This document shows, one piece after another, positions 12,037-23,339 of a DNA stretch of 64,000 nt (its first letter is position 1; each line of letters begins with the position of its first letter). The notes beneath the pieces are model-generated. The model ran no database searches. It was not told where the DNA came from and saw only the letters and a list, made by a program, of their open reading frames with translations. The position numbers and the translations under genes are program-made. The stretch is from NCBI GenBank assembly GCA_009746045.1, contig RPFO01000016.1, positions 183,470 through 247,469 of the forward strand. The letters run 5' to 3'. The DNA comes from Mesostigma viride (lineage: Eukaryota > Streptophyta > Mesostigmatophyceae > Mesostigmatales > Mesostigmataceae).

Positions 12037-14018
12037 CAAGTATCCTCTGCCGGCAGTGCCACCCCATGCAAGACCCCACAAGCCATCCTTGCGTCAAGGG
12101 GACATGCAGTCATCACAAGGAGCGGTAACTGCCGGCAGTTCCACGCCATGCAAGACCCTACAAGCCGTCCTTGCATAAAGGGGACATGCAGTCATCACAA
12201 GGAGTGGTAACTGCCGGCAGTGCCACCCCATGCAAGAAGACACAAGCCGGGGACATGCAGTCATCACAAGGAGTGGTAACTGCCGGCAGTGCCACGCCAT
12301 GCAAGACCCCACAAGCCATCCTTGCGTCAAGGGGACATGCAGTCATCACAAGGAGTGGTAACTGCCGGCAGTGCCACGCCATGCAAGACCCCACAAGCCA
12401 TCCTTGCGTCAAGGGGACATGCAGTCATCACAAGGAGTGGTAACTGCCGGCAGTGCCACCCATGCAAGACCCCACAAGCCATCCTTGCATAAAGGGGACA
12501 TGCAGTCATCACAAGGAGTGGTAACTGCCGGCAGTGCCACCCCATGCAAGAAGACACAAGCCGGGGACTGTCATGCAGTCATCACAAGGAGTGGTAACTG
12601 CCGGCAGTGCCACGCCATGCAAGACCCCACAAGCCATCCTTGCGTCAAGGGGACATGCAGTCATCACAAGGAGCGGTAACTGCCGGCAGTGCCACCCCAT
12701 GCAAGACCCCACAAGCCATCCTTGCATAAAGGGGACATGCAGTCATCACAAGGAGTGGTAACTGCCGGCAGTGCCACCCCATGCAAGAAGACACAAGCCG
12801 GGGACATGCAGTCATCACAAGGAGTGGTAACTGCCGGCAGTGCCACGCCATGCAAGACCCCACAAGCCATCCTTGCGTCAAGGGGACATGCAGTCATCAC
12901 AAGAAGCGGTAACTGCCGGTGCAGTTCCACGCCATGCAAGACCCTACAAGCCGTCCTTGCATAAAGGGGACATGCAGTCATCACAAGGAGTGGTAACTGC
13001 CGGCAGTGCCACCCCATGCAAGAAGACACAAGCCGGGGACATGCAGTCATCACAAGGAGTGGTAACTGCCGGCAGTGCCACGCCATGCAAGACCCCACAA
13101 GCCATCCTTGCGTCAAGGGGACATGCAGTCATCACAAGGAGTGGTAACTGCCGGCAGTGCCACGCCATGCAAGACCCCACAAGCCATCCTTGCGTCAAGG
13201 GGACATGCAGTCATCACAAGGAGTGGTAACTGCCGGCAGTGCCACCCCATGCAAGACCCCACAAGCCATCCTTGCATAAAGGGGACATGTGCACAGTCAT
13301 CACAAGGAGTGGTAACTGCCGGCAGTGCCACCCCATGCAAGAAGACACAAGCCGGGGACTGTCATGCAGTCATCACAAGGAGTGGTAACTGCCGGCAGTG
13401 CCACGCCATGCAAGACCCCACAAGCCATCCTTGCGTCAAGGGGACATGCAGTCATCACAAGGAGCGGTAACTGCCGGCAGTGCCACCCCATGCAAGACCC
13501 CACAAGCCATCCTTGCATAAAGGGGACATGCAGTCATCACAAGGAGTGGTAACTGCCGGCAGTGCCACCCCATGCAAGAAGACACAAGCCGGGGACATGC
13601 AGTCATCACAAGGAGTGGTAACTGCCGGCAGTGCCACGCCATGCAAGACCCCACAAGCCATCCTTGCGTCAAGGGGACATGCAGTCATCACAAGGAGCGG
13701 TAACTGCCGGCAGTTCCACGCCATGCAAGACCCTACAAGCCGTCCTTGCATAAAGGGGACATGCAGTCATCACAAGGAGTGGTAACTGCCGGCAGTGCCA
13801 CGCCATGCAAGACCCCACAAGCCATCCTTGCATAAAGGGGACATGCAGTCATCACAAGGAGTGGTAACTGCCGGCAGTGCCACCCCATGCAAGAACACAC
13901 AAGCCGGGGACATGCAGTCATCAAGGAGTGGTAACTGCCGGCAGTGCTAGGTACCCCATGCAAGAACCCACAAGCCAGCCATGCAATCATCACAGGGAGT
14001 GGTAACTGCCGGCAGTGC
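12037..14018. repeat. 82/69-bp satellite with a 791-bp higher-order repeat
   Basis: Tandem monomers run from TGCCGGCAGTGCCAC through CCATGCAAGACC and GGGGACATGCAGTCATCAC to GGAGTGGTAAC. An 82-bp form and a 69-bp form (with AAGAAGACACAAGCCGGGG) alternate. Blocks at 12509-12881 recur 791 bp downstream at 13300-13672, a higher-order repeat. Each monomer holds the palindrome CTGCCGGCAG. All ORFs here are repeat shadows. Confidence 0.93.
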
Positions 14019-14027
14019 GCGGCCCTA

Positions 14028-14244
14028 ACGTTAATTCCCACACCCCCTCTGCTAACGTTAGTTTCCACACCCCTCTGCTAACGTTAGTTTCCACACCCCT
14101 CTGCTAACGTTAGTGCCCACCCCCTCGGCTAACGTTAATTCCCACACACCCTCTGTTAACGTAAGGTCCCACACCCGTCTGCTAACGTAAGTACGTGCCC
14201 CTCCCCCCTCTACTATCGTTAATTCCCTCCCCCCTTTACTAACG
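14028..14244. repeat. GCTAACGTTAGT satellite (about 24 bp), left part
   Basis: Tandem units of the type CTAACGTTAGT followed by a C-rich spacer (GCCCGTGCCCCT, CCCACACCCC). The array continues at 16407-17190; the two parts were one array before the insertion of LINE-E. Confidence 0.9.
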
Positions 14245-16406
14245 GCCCCGGGCAGCCTCCTGGTTTGTCTGTAATATGGAGGCAGATGGTACGCAAGGAT
14301 AGATGGCAAGTAGTGATGAAGGATCTACCACCCCCAAGCCTGTGGGGGCTCCGCGTGTGACCAAGTATGGCATTCATAGCGATTCGGGCCGCGGTGCCCA
14401 CACCCCTGTAACTAGGACCTAGATAGCTTACACCATCCATTCCATCCCATGTTCCCCTCCCACTGAGGACTTATGCTCACGTGACGCAGTCACGTGTCTA
14501 TTAAGGGGAGGTGGCACCCCAAAACCCTTAAAAATTGAACTATGGTAATAACACTTGAAATTCATTTGCACAATGCTGAAATATGATTGCGGGCACTAAA
14601 TAACATCTCTTGTGACTTGTCCATGCACTTGTTGGGGGTACTACCCCCAAGTATACGCCAATATTGCGCTATAAATAGAAAAAGACGCTAATTAGGGCTG
14701 GGTATGCCCCAGCCAATGCACACATTTGTTGGCAACCAAAAATCAACCATTTGTAGTTCCCTGAGTGTGTAGCTTGCTGAGCTATTTACATCATGGAAAT
14801 GGCAAAACCTTGAACAGTTATTAATTTTCCCGCAAAACAGGTCTTTTTTTACCGGACATTGGGAATAAACATATCATAAACACTTCAGATAAGGCCACAA
14901 AATCAAGCGAAAATCCGGCTAACAGGGGGACAGCAGTGGTCCAAGTCCCAGGTCATTCCGACAAGTCTAGCTCAAGTTATAAGGTTTTGCGTGCTAAAAC
15001 CTGAACATACGCTAAATGAGGTTTTTCTGTGTATAAGGCCACCTAGACAGCATGTTTTCCATCCAAGAAGCCAAAAAACATGCCCAACTCGATCACACAA
15101 CATAAGAAAAGGCTAGGCACCTCATCTGCCCTCCCCTGCCCTCAGCATGGCCAGCCTTGCCAGCGTGCGCATAGCAACACCTTCGCTAGGCATACACGCA
15201 CCAAGAGAGCATACACTATGCTCAGCCCAAGGTTACCATGTAAATTTATGCCAAGAACTCAGCAAGTATACGTGTAAAAACCTTAGAAAGACTGCCCAAG
15301 CAATAGAGGCAACTGCAGCCTGCAAACTTGGCAGCAAATCATACATGCTGTCTGCCATGCATTCACATCCTATCCAGCTTGCCTTGCTGCACACATAGCA
15401 GGGAAGTCTTAATGGTTATAGCTCAAGGAAAGCAATAAAAACACCTATCTAATGCAATGCCACTCATGCAGTATGGCCAGCAAAAGAACCACTCTCACCT
15501 TCCTTTCCAATATGGCAATTTGCTAAGAAGCTGATGCCAGCTTGTTAGCCTCTACGCACATGCCGGATGTCTTTACTAAAACAGGCGTGTCAGATCCGGC
15601 ACATAACAAAGCGTCTGAGCAAGCTCATGTCCAAAGGATTATGGAAAACAAATGTCAACACATTACCAACAACTTGACCTCGGCGCCTTAAGCATGCCAG
15701 CCACAAACTACACGAAATTGTACGAAATTGCTAGGAATCTGACGATGCAACCGAAAGGAATGGAGCGCTTCCTGCAGGGAAACTGCCCGAAAAAAAGGCG
15801 AAAGGCCGACGTTATTGCACCTGCCTGCGTGGAAATGTTTCATGCATAAACTGGCACGCAAGCTCGAACAATAAAAGACATCATCCATTGATCAGGCGAA
15901 CAAGGAAGGTGCGCCTTCCGTGAATACGTCGAAGGCGACATGCGCAGGCCTGCGTAGGTTCTTACCTTGAATGCCGGAAATGTAAAAGAAACCGGGAAGC
16001 TTCGGCACAAACTCGACAACACCATTAAGTTAGCTTCATAATCGCTCTTTAGAGCCTACGTTGCCTCACAATAGCTGCCGTAAACCTGCATTAAATTTCA
16101 TGATCCGCAAGAGAAATTATATCCTGGACCCCCGCGCCCGTAGCCGTTCGAGAAATTAACGATATTGCAAACCGTAAACTTTCCGCCATGACATGAGGTC
16201 ATCAACTAATCTTCTGCGAAATTCAAGCATTTTTTCTAGCTGTTTACGTGCCATATCGATTAATATTGCATAAAGGCATGCCGCCATGGCCACCTCCGCG
16301 AGGGTTGAGCGGTCCGGGCACACATTATACACCGTACGGACGGTACCGCGAATTTTTTGGCGCGGAAAATATTCGGCGCGCCACGTCCCCTTAATTAATA
16401 AATTAA
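14245..16406 (+). mobile_element. LINE-E 3' fragment, itself split by a TTAA transposon
   Basis: The outer parts (14245-14504 and 16391-16406) match the 3' end of LINE-E at 35930-36050 and 36590-36748: CCTCCTGGTTTGTCTGT, GGAGGCAGATGGTACGCAAG and the terminal hairpin CACGTGACGCAGTCACGTG with a TATTAA tail. The 10-bp TTTACTAACG is duplicated at 14235-14244 and 16407-16416, in the satellite on both sides. Confidence 0.82.
14501..16394. mobile_element. TTAA-targeting non-autonomous DNA transposon
   Basis: TTAA at both ends (14501-14504, 16391-16394) encloses inverted termini GGGGAGGTGGC (left) and GGGGACGTGGC (right, read from the other strand), one mismatch in 11. The right 270 bp recur at about 21306-21609, ending at the same TCCCCTTAA. 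It sits in the LINE-E tail. The interior (1.9 kb) shows no transposase; a 65-codon ORF at 15652 is not recognised. TTAA target use suggests a piggyBac-type mobiliser, but that is inference. Confidence 0.7.
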
Positions 16407-17190
16407 TTTACTAACGTTAGTCCACAGCCCCCTCTGCTAACGTAAGTGCCCTCCCCCCCTGTTATCGTTAATGCCCACCCCCCTTAAAAAATTAAATTAA
16501 ATTAAATTATAACATGCCTCCGTGGGGAGATCATGTAGCACATATTCCGTGATGGATGGGGTGGAGGAAGCCGCCTGATCGAACTATCCTAACTCTAAGC
16601 TATCTAGAAAATACTAACTACACTACTCATCAAAACGCCTCCTCCGCTTGGGGGGAGGGGGCTTGCCCACAGGGTCGGGCGTGTGCGCCTTGACAATCTT
16701 CTTCCGCCGTGTCTTGTCCTGCATGGCAGTCCAAGACGGGAGAGTCCCACCCCCCTTCACTAACGTTATTCCCCAGCCCCCTCTGCTAACGTTAGTGCCC
16801 GCGCCCCTTTACAAACTTTAGTGCTCGTGCCCCTCTGCTAACGTTAGTGCCCGTGCTCCTTTATTAACGTTAGTGCCCCCCCCCTCCCCCCCCTCTGCTA
16901 ACGAACTAGTGCCCGTGCCCCTTCACTAACGTTATTCCCCAGCCCCCTCTGCTAACGTAAGTGCCCGCGCCCCTTTACAAACTTTAGTGCTCGTGCCCCT
17001 CTGCTAACGTTAGTGCCCGTGCTCCTTTACTAACGTTAGTGCCCAGCCCCCTCTGCTAACGTTAGTGCCCGTGCCCCTTCACTAACGTTAGCGCCCGTGC
17101 CCCTTCACTAACGTTAGTGCCCGTGCCCCTCTACTAACGTTATTCCCCAGCCCCCTCTGCTATCGCTAATGCCCGTGCCCCTTTATATTT
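16407..17190. repeat. GCTAACGTTAGT satellite (about 24 bp), right part
   Basis: Continuation of the 14028-14244 array, with about 30 units of CTAACGTTAGTGCCCGTGCC type and variants. It is interrupted by LINE-B at 16486-16745. Each unit contains the palindrome AACGTT. Confidence 0.9.
16486..16745 (-). mobile_element. LINE-B 3' fragment inserted in satellite
   Basis: On the minus strand it matches the LINE-B C-terminus and 3' region: the codons for the Pro/Lys/Arg end (KRRRRF type), CTAGATAGCTTAGAGTTAGG, the hairpin ACATGATCTCCCCACGGAGG and a (TTTAA)n tail. The 12-bp CCCACCCCCCTT is duplicated at 16474-16485 and 16746-16757, proving insertion into the array. Confidence 0.88.
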
Positions 17191-17192
17191 GG

Positions 17193-17612
17193 ACCAGGAA
17201 CACATCCCACAACTAGGCTCGACTATCCCACAACCAGGAACCCATCCCACAACCAGGAACGAGTATCCCACAACTGAACTAGGAACGTGTATCCCACAAC
17301 CAAGAACAAGTATCCTACAACCAGGAACGTGCATCCCACAACCAGGAACGTGCATCCCACAACCAGGAACGACTATCCCACAACTAGGAACGTGTATCCC
17401 ACAACCAGGAACAAGTATCCTACAACCAGGAACGTGTTTCCCACAACCAGGAACATGTATCCCACAACCACGAACGAATTTCCCACCACCAGGAACAAGT
17501 ATCCCACAACCAGGAACACATCCCACAACCAGGAAAGTGCATCCCACAACCAGGAACAAGTATCCCAAAACAAGGAACACATCCCACAACCAGGAACGTG
17601 TATCCCACAACT
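17193..17612. repeat. 22-bp minisatellite (CCCACAACCAGGAACGTGTAT), block 2
   Basis: About 19 units of CCCACAACCAGGAAC plus a variable hexamer (GTGTAT, AAGTAT, GACTAT, ACAT). Same family as 11896-12036. It ends at CACAACTAGTCGCGCAGTCG, where the dispersed repeat also found at position 175 begins. Confidence 0.92.
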
Positions 17613-18299
17613 AGTCGCGCAGTCGGTCTGAATGACTGGCATTATAACGAGCGTCATATTCGTCTCCGGCTTGGCAGTGCCGTCATCCTGCATACAAAAA
17701 GCACATTGGAGCCAGCACTTTCCCGCGGGTTGTAGCCGATATTCCTCCATGCAGCGATATTCACCAATGCGCTATCAATAAACAAGTCGACACCATCCGG
17801 GTATGTAAAAAAAGCACGCTGCTGGCCACGACGGTCACGGCGATGATGAACGACAATAACAAGAACGCCTAATAGCAGGCGTCATACAAACTAGAACAGA
17901 CTGGAACAACTACTTACCCGGTCGTCTGTGATCTTGACACAGAGCCTGGTTTACAAGGAAGCGAGGGAAACCGGCCACTATGAGCACCCCTACTTAACCC
18001 ACATAATGAAGGTTAGGAATCCTCCCCATCATGCTAACCGTAGACTCGGTGAAACGCCCCATGCTACAAATACGATAGCCCAGCAACGACTACTTGCGGC
18101 CATCACCTTGTCCAGTTCTGGCTGGCTGTGCGGCGGTAATTTTACCAAGTTTAAAAATGTTACGCCGCACCAGTCTGTGCTTTTTTACGTAGTACCAGTG
18201 TAGTGTAGAAATCTGCCAAAAGAGCAAACGCCCAAAGCCAACTTCCAAGACGCCCAAAGCCAAATTCCAAGACGCCCAAAGCCCAAAGGCGGGCGAGTC
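17613..18299. other. Stretch without a gene; dispersed repeat at its start
   Basis: Bases 17613-17690 repeat the segment near position 175. Bases 18215-18285 hold three copies of a 21-bp unit (GACGCCCAAAGCCAACTTCCA type). Nothing else is recognised before the LINE-A body. Confidence 0.45.
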
Positions 18300-21200
18300 T
18301 GGCGCGGCGCCGGCCATTGGGCCCCGGAATAAGAAATACCCGTGAGGCCTTCTTCGACGCCCTCAAGGAGGAGGAGGCCAACATCCCAGCTCGGCACTTC
18401 CTGGTTATGCTGCTCGACGCCAACGCCACGCTGCCAGTTGGCACTGGGGGCGCTCAGTATTCCCCAACCAACACGACAGCCAACGGTAACACGCCTTTAT
18501 TTGCGAATCTGCTGGCAGAATCTGCGCTGGTTGCATGCAATGCTTCTTTCGCACGCCCCGCTGAGCAGCTGGCCACCTTTTTCGGGCCGTCCGGATCGGG
18601 TGGTGTGCCTTGATTATGTCTGCGTACGTCGGGCTCAGCGCCCCTCAGTTGTCGATGCTCGCGTCCTGCAAGATTCTGTCAGCACGGTGGAATCTGATCA
18701 TCGTCTCGTGCTCGCTCGCATCAGATTGCGGTTTCCTGGGGTGAAACCGTCGCGACAGCTGGCACCTCAGCCAGATCTGAAAGTGCTCCGGATTGTGCTG
18801 AAGGATGCCGACAAGATGTCAGCAGCAGAGCAGGCCGCTATGTCGCACAGGGATGATTTCCTGGCCGTATTCGACGCCGGGGGCAGCCGACAGCAGTTAC
18901 ACGCCATTCCGCCGCCGGGGGATATTTCAGTGATCCTCCGTGGTGTCGCCGCCAAGTATCGCCTGGCTGCCCGCACCCTCCCCACCTTGCCTCCGCGTCG
19001 GCAGCTTGCTGTCCACCGTCACGCACCGACAGTGGTCGCCGCCAGGCAGATGCTCCGCCGCAACAGAGATCCGCTCGCCAAACCTGGGCTGCAAGCAGCT
19101 CTGAGGGCCGCCTACGAGCAGGCTGAGAAGGCAGATGCTCAGCAGATGGTCAAGGACCTGCGCAGCTGCCAGCAGAAGCACGACGGCAAGGGGGCCTGGT
19201 TCTGGTACAAGCGCCTCGGGCACCCGGACGGCCTCGGCCGGCCCCACCGCCACGACGTCCCCGGCGCCCCAGCCAAGCGGCTTCGTACCTGGGCCACGGC
19301 CACGGCCGAGGTCGTGGGGACAGCTGCGCCGCCCCCACCCCTGCTCCCAGCCGCCGCCGCCCGCCCGGCCGCCCTGGCCGGCCCCGCAGGGCCCCCGGCC
19401 CCGCCTAGGTCAGCGGCGGACTACCTAGTCCCCCGCTGGTCGGCCCACTTGGCGACCCGTCTGACATGCCTCCTTTCACCTCTCGCGAGGTCACGGAGGC
19501 GGTCCAGCGCCTGCGTTATGACGCAGCCACCGGCTCTGACGAGATTCCGGCCGCAGTTGTAAAACTTGCAGCCGAATTCGAGGACACAGGTGTTATGCTG
19601 CTCTTCCGGGACATCTGCAACCGCCTTCTGCTGTCGTCGCAACCACCTCCAGCGGCCTGGCAACACAGTTTTCGCACGATGCTGTACAAGAACAAGGGGT
19701 CGCCTGCCGACCCCGGCAACTACAGAGGGGTGTGCATTCAAAGTGCCCCCCTCAAGCTTCTTATGCGGCTCATCCTGAACCGCCTGCGCACGGCCCTGGA
19801 CGGTCACCTCAGCGAGACTCAGCACGGCTTCCGTTCAGGTCGCAACACAGTACAGGCGCTCTTCGCTACTCGCCGACTGGTGGAGGAACTGCAACGCCTT
19901 CAGCCTGGTGAGTCCCCTTTGCACCTTGTGCTGGTGGACTTCATCAAAGCCTTCGATTCGGTTTTCTGGCCTGCGCTTTGGGACATCCTCGAGTTGTTCC
20001 GGATCCCCCGCCCCCTGATTGCTGTCATCCGCAACCTGTATGAAGGGTCCACCACTTCGGTGCGCACTTCTTACGGGACCACGCCCCCATGCCCTTTACA
20101 GAAGGGTGTGTGGCAGGGCTGCGTGCTGTCGCCCTACCTGTTCATTATTGTTGTCGAATACGTAATGATTCAGGCGCGCAAGCGATTTGCCCGCATCGTG
20201 GGCAGGGAACCAGGAGTGCAGGTTGCTAACAAATTCTGGCATGGCGGTGCGGACACGGAGATTCGGCTCGCAGACATCATTTACGCAGACGACACCACCC
20301 TCTTTGAGGACACTGAGCACGTGCAGACATGGCTTGACTGCCTGGCTCTCGAGGCCCGTGCAGTGGGGCTTGAGGTCAGCAAGAAGACAGAGGCTCTGGC
20401 GGTTGGGCTCACCACCTCAGCGCCGCCCCTCTATCTCCTAGACGGCTCTCGAGTCCTGTATCGGGACCGCGTTAAGCTGCTAGGCAGCCTGCTCCCTAGC
20501 TGCGAGGTGGATGTGGACCACCGCATCTCCCTCGCCTGGCACGCTTTACGCCAGTACCGCCGGGCCCTATGGCGCAAGCCCCTGGGCAAGATCGAGAAAC
20601 AGGACCTGTTCAAGGTCCTCGTCCTTCCTGTTCTCACGTATGGCGCCGAGACGTGGACCCTCACCGCCGACCTGGCCCGCAAGCTGGACGGCGCGGTCAC
20701 CAGCATGCTGCGTTCCATTTTCAGAGTACTTAGGATATGCTGCTCATGTCCGCAATGAGGACCTGTACCAGGGCATGCCCTATATCACCAGCACAATTAA
20801 GCAACGCCGCCTGCAGCTAGTAGGGCACCTAGCTCGCACCAACCAGGTAGACACCTCACGTGGCCCCCCCGCAGGACTGCGACCAGCCCAGCCTGGCCGG
20901 CACCTCCTGACGTGGGCTGGGCCCAGTGATGTTAGACGCCGCTTGAGGCCCGCACCTTCAAAGAACAGCTAGTAGAGGACATGGGGGGCCTAGGCCTCTC
21001 CGTGATTTGGAAGAAGATGATGGACAAGGCCAAGTGGGCCCAGGTGACTCATAGAGGACAACGAGCCCCCCCCAGTGGGGAAGCGCCCGCGTGTGCAATC
21101 CCGCGGGAGGCACGCTAGATAGCTCCCCCTAGGGCAGCGTGCGGCTGCCTAGATAGATGATGTAGATAGAATGTTGTTAGATAGATGTAGTATGTAGCCA

Positions 21201-21305
21201 ATGTAGATAGATTAGACCGGTAGGAATGTGTGCACCCATCCATCCATTCATCGGGGTTAATGCTCCGTGACTCCCCAACGGGAGCACGAGTCTAATTAAT
21301 TAATT
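18300..21305 (+). pseudogene. LINE-A: 5'-truncated non-LTR retrotransposon, endonuclease plus reverse transcriptase
   Basis: Remains of one ORF2-type gene with frame changes. The end of an APE-type endonuclease is split over two frames: LLDANATLP in frame 2 (about 18410), then LDYVCVRR and ESDHRLVLARIRL in frame 3 (18610-18725). The reverse transcriptase lies in frame 2, 19466-20758: NKGSPADPGNYRGVCI, HGFRSGRNTVQA, DFIKAFDSVFW, QGCVLSPYLF and the catalytic YADD (about 20284). The C-terminal domain continues in frame 3 (LYQGMPYIT, RRLQLVGHLART) to about 20972. The 3' end (21240-21305) is a hairpin, CGTGACTCCCCAACGGGAGC, with an AATT tail. At least three frame changes and the missing 5' half mean it is dead, though RT residues are intact. 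Confidence 0.88.
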
Positions 21306-21609
21306 ATACTTTATTCATCCCGACAGAAATTCAGGCCGGACCCCCCCTGCCGATGGTAAAGAAAAAGAGCCCGCGATATTATAGATCGCAACTATCCCAC
21401 CATAAATTAGAATCAGTAACTAATTTTCTCCAAGAATCGAGCATTTTTTCTGCTTTCCGCGAGCCAGATTTGTCACGTTTCGTCTAAAAGCAGTCACCAT
21501 GGCCACTTCCGCAAAGGGTGCGCGCACCGTGCACCCACTTTTCACGGTACGGAGGGTACCGCGGAATTTTTTTGGCGCGGAAAATATTCGCCGCGCCGAG
21601 TCCCCTTAA
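21306..21609. mobile_element. Second, partial copy of the TTAA transposon
   Basis: Aligns with 16105-16394: GAGCATTTTTTCTGC against AAGCATTTTTTCTAGC, ACGGAGGGTACCGCGG against ACGGACGGTACCGCG, and GGCGCGGAAAATATTCG identical in both, ending in TCCCCTTAA. The left part is missing where LINE-A abuts it. Confidence 0.7.
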
Positions 21610-21695
21610 ACTTTTGTGTAATTATTTTAATGAGACTAGCATAGTACTCCGTGGCATGCCTTTGCGCATGACACGCAAGTACTTACTTACTTACT
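21610..21695 (+). mobile_element. LINE-D 3' end, 5'-truncated
   Basis: Nearly the same 80 bp as 22425-22513: CTAGCATAGTACTCCGTGGC, the hairpin GGCATGCCTTTGCGCATG, ACACGCAAGT and a (ACTT)n tail. Confidence 0.78.
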
Positions 21696-22080
21696 TTACG
21701 CTTGAGGCGGTCCCGGGCGGCCAAGACCACGGGGTCCTGGCGGTAGAGCGGGCCAGGGCGGCGGCGGGGCATGACCGGCAGGTGCCGGGCCGCCAGCAAC
21801 GGGGCACGGGCCGCAAAGCCCGCAAAAATGGCGGCATGGGGAGCACCCTTGTCCAGCTCGTCGACGTCCGCCCGGGCGTCCAGGGCCGACAGACCTGTAC
21901 TCCAGTTGGCACCGGCCCCGCGCGTGCTCGGCGTCCGTCCAGTCCTCAGGATCTCCTCGGACCGGGCGTAGGGCAGACCAGTCAGGGCGGGCCAGTGCTC
22001 AAGGCGCGGCGCTCTGGGACGTGGAACCGGAGCCGAATGGTCGCTCGCACCAACCGGTGGTCAGAGCACACCGTGGGCAC
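21696..22080 (-). pseudogene. Non-LTR endonuclease fragment
   Basis: Read on the minus strand, 22076 downward gives CSDHRLVRATIRLRF, the conserved end of an APE-type LINE endonuclease (compare ESDHRLVLARIRL in LINE-A), followed by a GC-rich Pro/Arg linker with an in-frame stop. It lies in opposite orientation to the flanking LINE-D pieces and is a small relic. Confidence 0.55.
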
Positions 22081-22513
22081 CGGCGCAGCGCGACCCGGAC
22101 CTATGTGACACAACTGCTTGAAGATGCAGGGCTTCTGGATCGACTATCCGTACTCCGCGCCCGCATGATTGACAAGGAGAAATGGGCTGCCATCTGCGAT
22201 AAGCACCTTCCTGAGGGGTATGCTCCTGTTTTCTCCCCACGGGCCCCGCGGCCCGTTGCTAGCCAGGGTAGAAGTCCGCAGGTGGAGGTTATTGGTCCTG
22301 AGGATAGCCGCTACACTACCGCGCCTCGTCTGCCATTACAGTAGAGGACAGCTCGGATGAGGATTACATCCCCATCTAGTGCCTAACGGTTGGGGGATGA
22401 TGCAGACGATATTTGTTTCAACTTTTGTGTCATTATTTTTCTAATGAGATTAGCATAGTACTCCGTGGCATGCCTTTGCGCATGACACGCAAGTACTTAC
22501 TTAGTACTTACTT
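22081..22513 (+). pseudogene. LINE-D C-terminal coding end and 3' tail
   Basis: An open frame encodes a LINE C-terminus (TYVTQLLEDAGLLDRLSVLR, then MIDKEKWAAICDKHLPEGY), comparable to the KMMDKAKWAQV ending of LINE-A. The 3' region ends in the hairpin CGTGGCATGCCTTTGCGC... and an (ACTT)n tail. Strongly 5'-truncated. Confidence 0.65.
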
Positions 22514-22544
22514 ACACCGTGGGCGTGTCAAACACTCGGGTGTC

Positions 22545-22845
22545 CAGAACCGAGGTGCACCTCCAGGGGCTGCCGTACCAATTGGACTGCTATGCAGAAC
22601 AAGAAGAGGAGGCAGACGATTGTCCAGGCTCACACGCCAGCCCCTGTGGGCAAGCCCCCTAGCTCCCCCCAAGAGGAAGGGGCGCTTTGCTGAGTAGGGT
22701 AGGTAGGGTTTTCTAGATTAGATTAGCTTAGAGTTCTAGCTTAGTTCAGTTTCGCGGCTTCGCCCACCTCCATCCATCCAGCAAGGAATATGTGCTACAT
22801 GATCTCCCAACGGAGTCTTGTCATAATTTAATTTAATTAATTAAT
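22545..22845 (+). pseudogene. LINE-B C-terminal coding end and 3' tail
   Basis: TGGACTGCTATGCAGAAC through CACACGCCAGCCCCTGTGGG to a TGAGTAG stop matches the LINE-B ends at 32950 and 34750. The tail has CAAGGAATATGTGCTACATG, the hairpin ATCTCCCAACGGAG and (TTTAA)n. A one-base difference shifts the frame relative to the longer copies. Confidence 0.8.
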
Positions 22846-23339
22846 ATTCTGGTGCCCAGCACTTGCTTCAATCACTAGTTGCCTGTTTCCCATTTCCATT
22901 GCAGGTAGCATGTGATGCAATTCCGTCGCACCCCAGCAATGCCAATAAACATCAAGATCCCAGAGTTCATTAGTGTACCAACGCCTGGCATATCTAGGCT
23001 CAATTGTCAATCACGTGTCCGCCTGTGGATTGTTGGAGAGCCATGCATCCAAGCATGCTTGTCTCAGCATTAAAGCGCCACGCATGGCCTGCATTTATCA
23101 GTAATTTGCACCTTAATAAGCTATTAAGTGAGACAATGTGTCAGCCTAAAATAAAAAAAGGGCCATGAGCCGAGAGCCGGCATGGCTGACTGCGGAGTTA
23201 TAACTTTCGCGTCTGGGCCCCAAATTCAGTCAGACTACTTGCAACTGATGCGTCTTTTCCATGCGCATCGGCTAGTATAATCGGCTATGGCTAAAGCGCA
23301 GTATTGTGACGATGCCACATACCAAAATACGGCCTCGAG
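22846..23339. other. Stretch without a supported gene
   Basis: Nothing recognised. Short ORFs only, no repeats shared with the rest of the window. Confidence 0.45.

Noticed and set aside
12037-14018. CRISPR-like regular repeats
   Set aside because: Tandem satellite without unique spacers, in a eukaryotic setting with introns and LINEs.
11762-14068. Many 60-150 codon ORFs on both strands
   Set aside because: They are translations of 22-bp and 82-bp satellite monomers, with the same peptides recurring at the repeat period.
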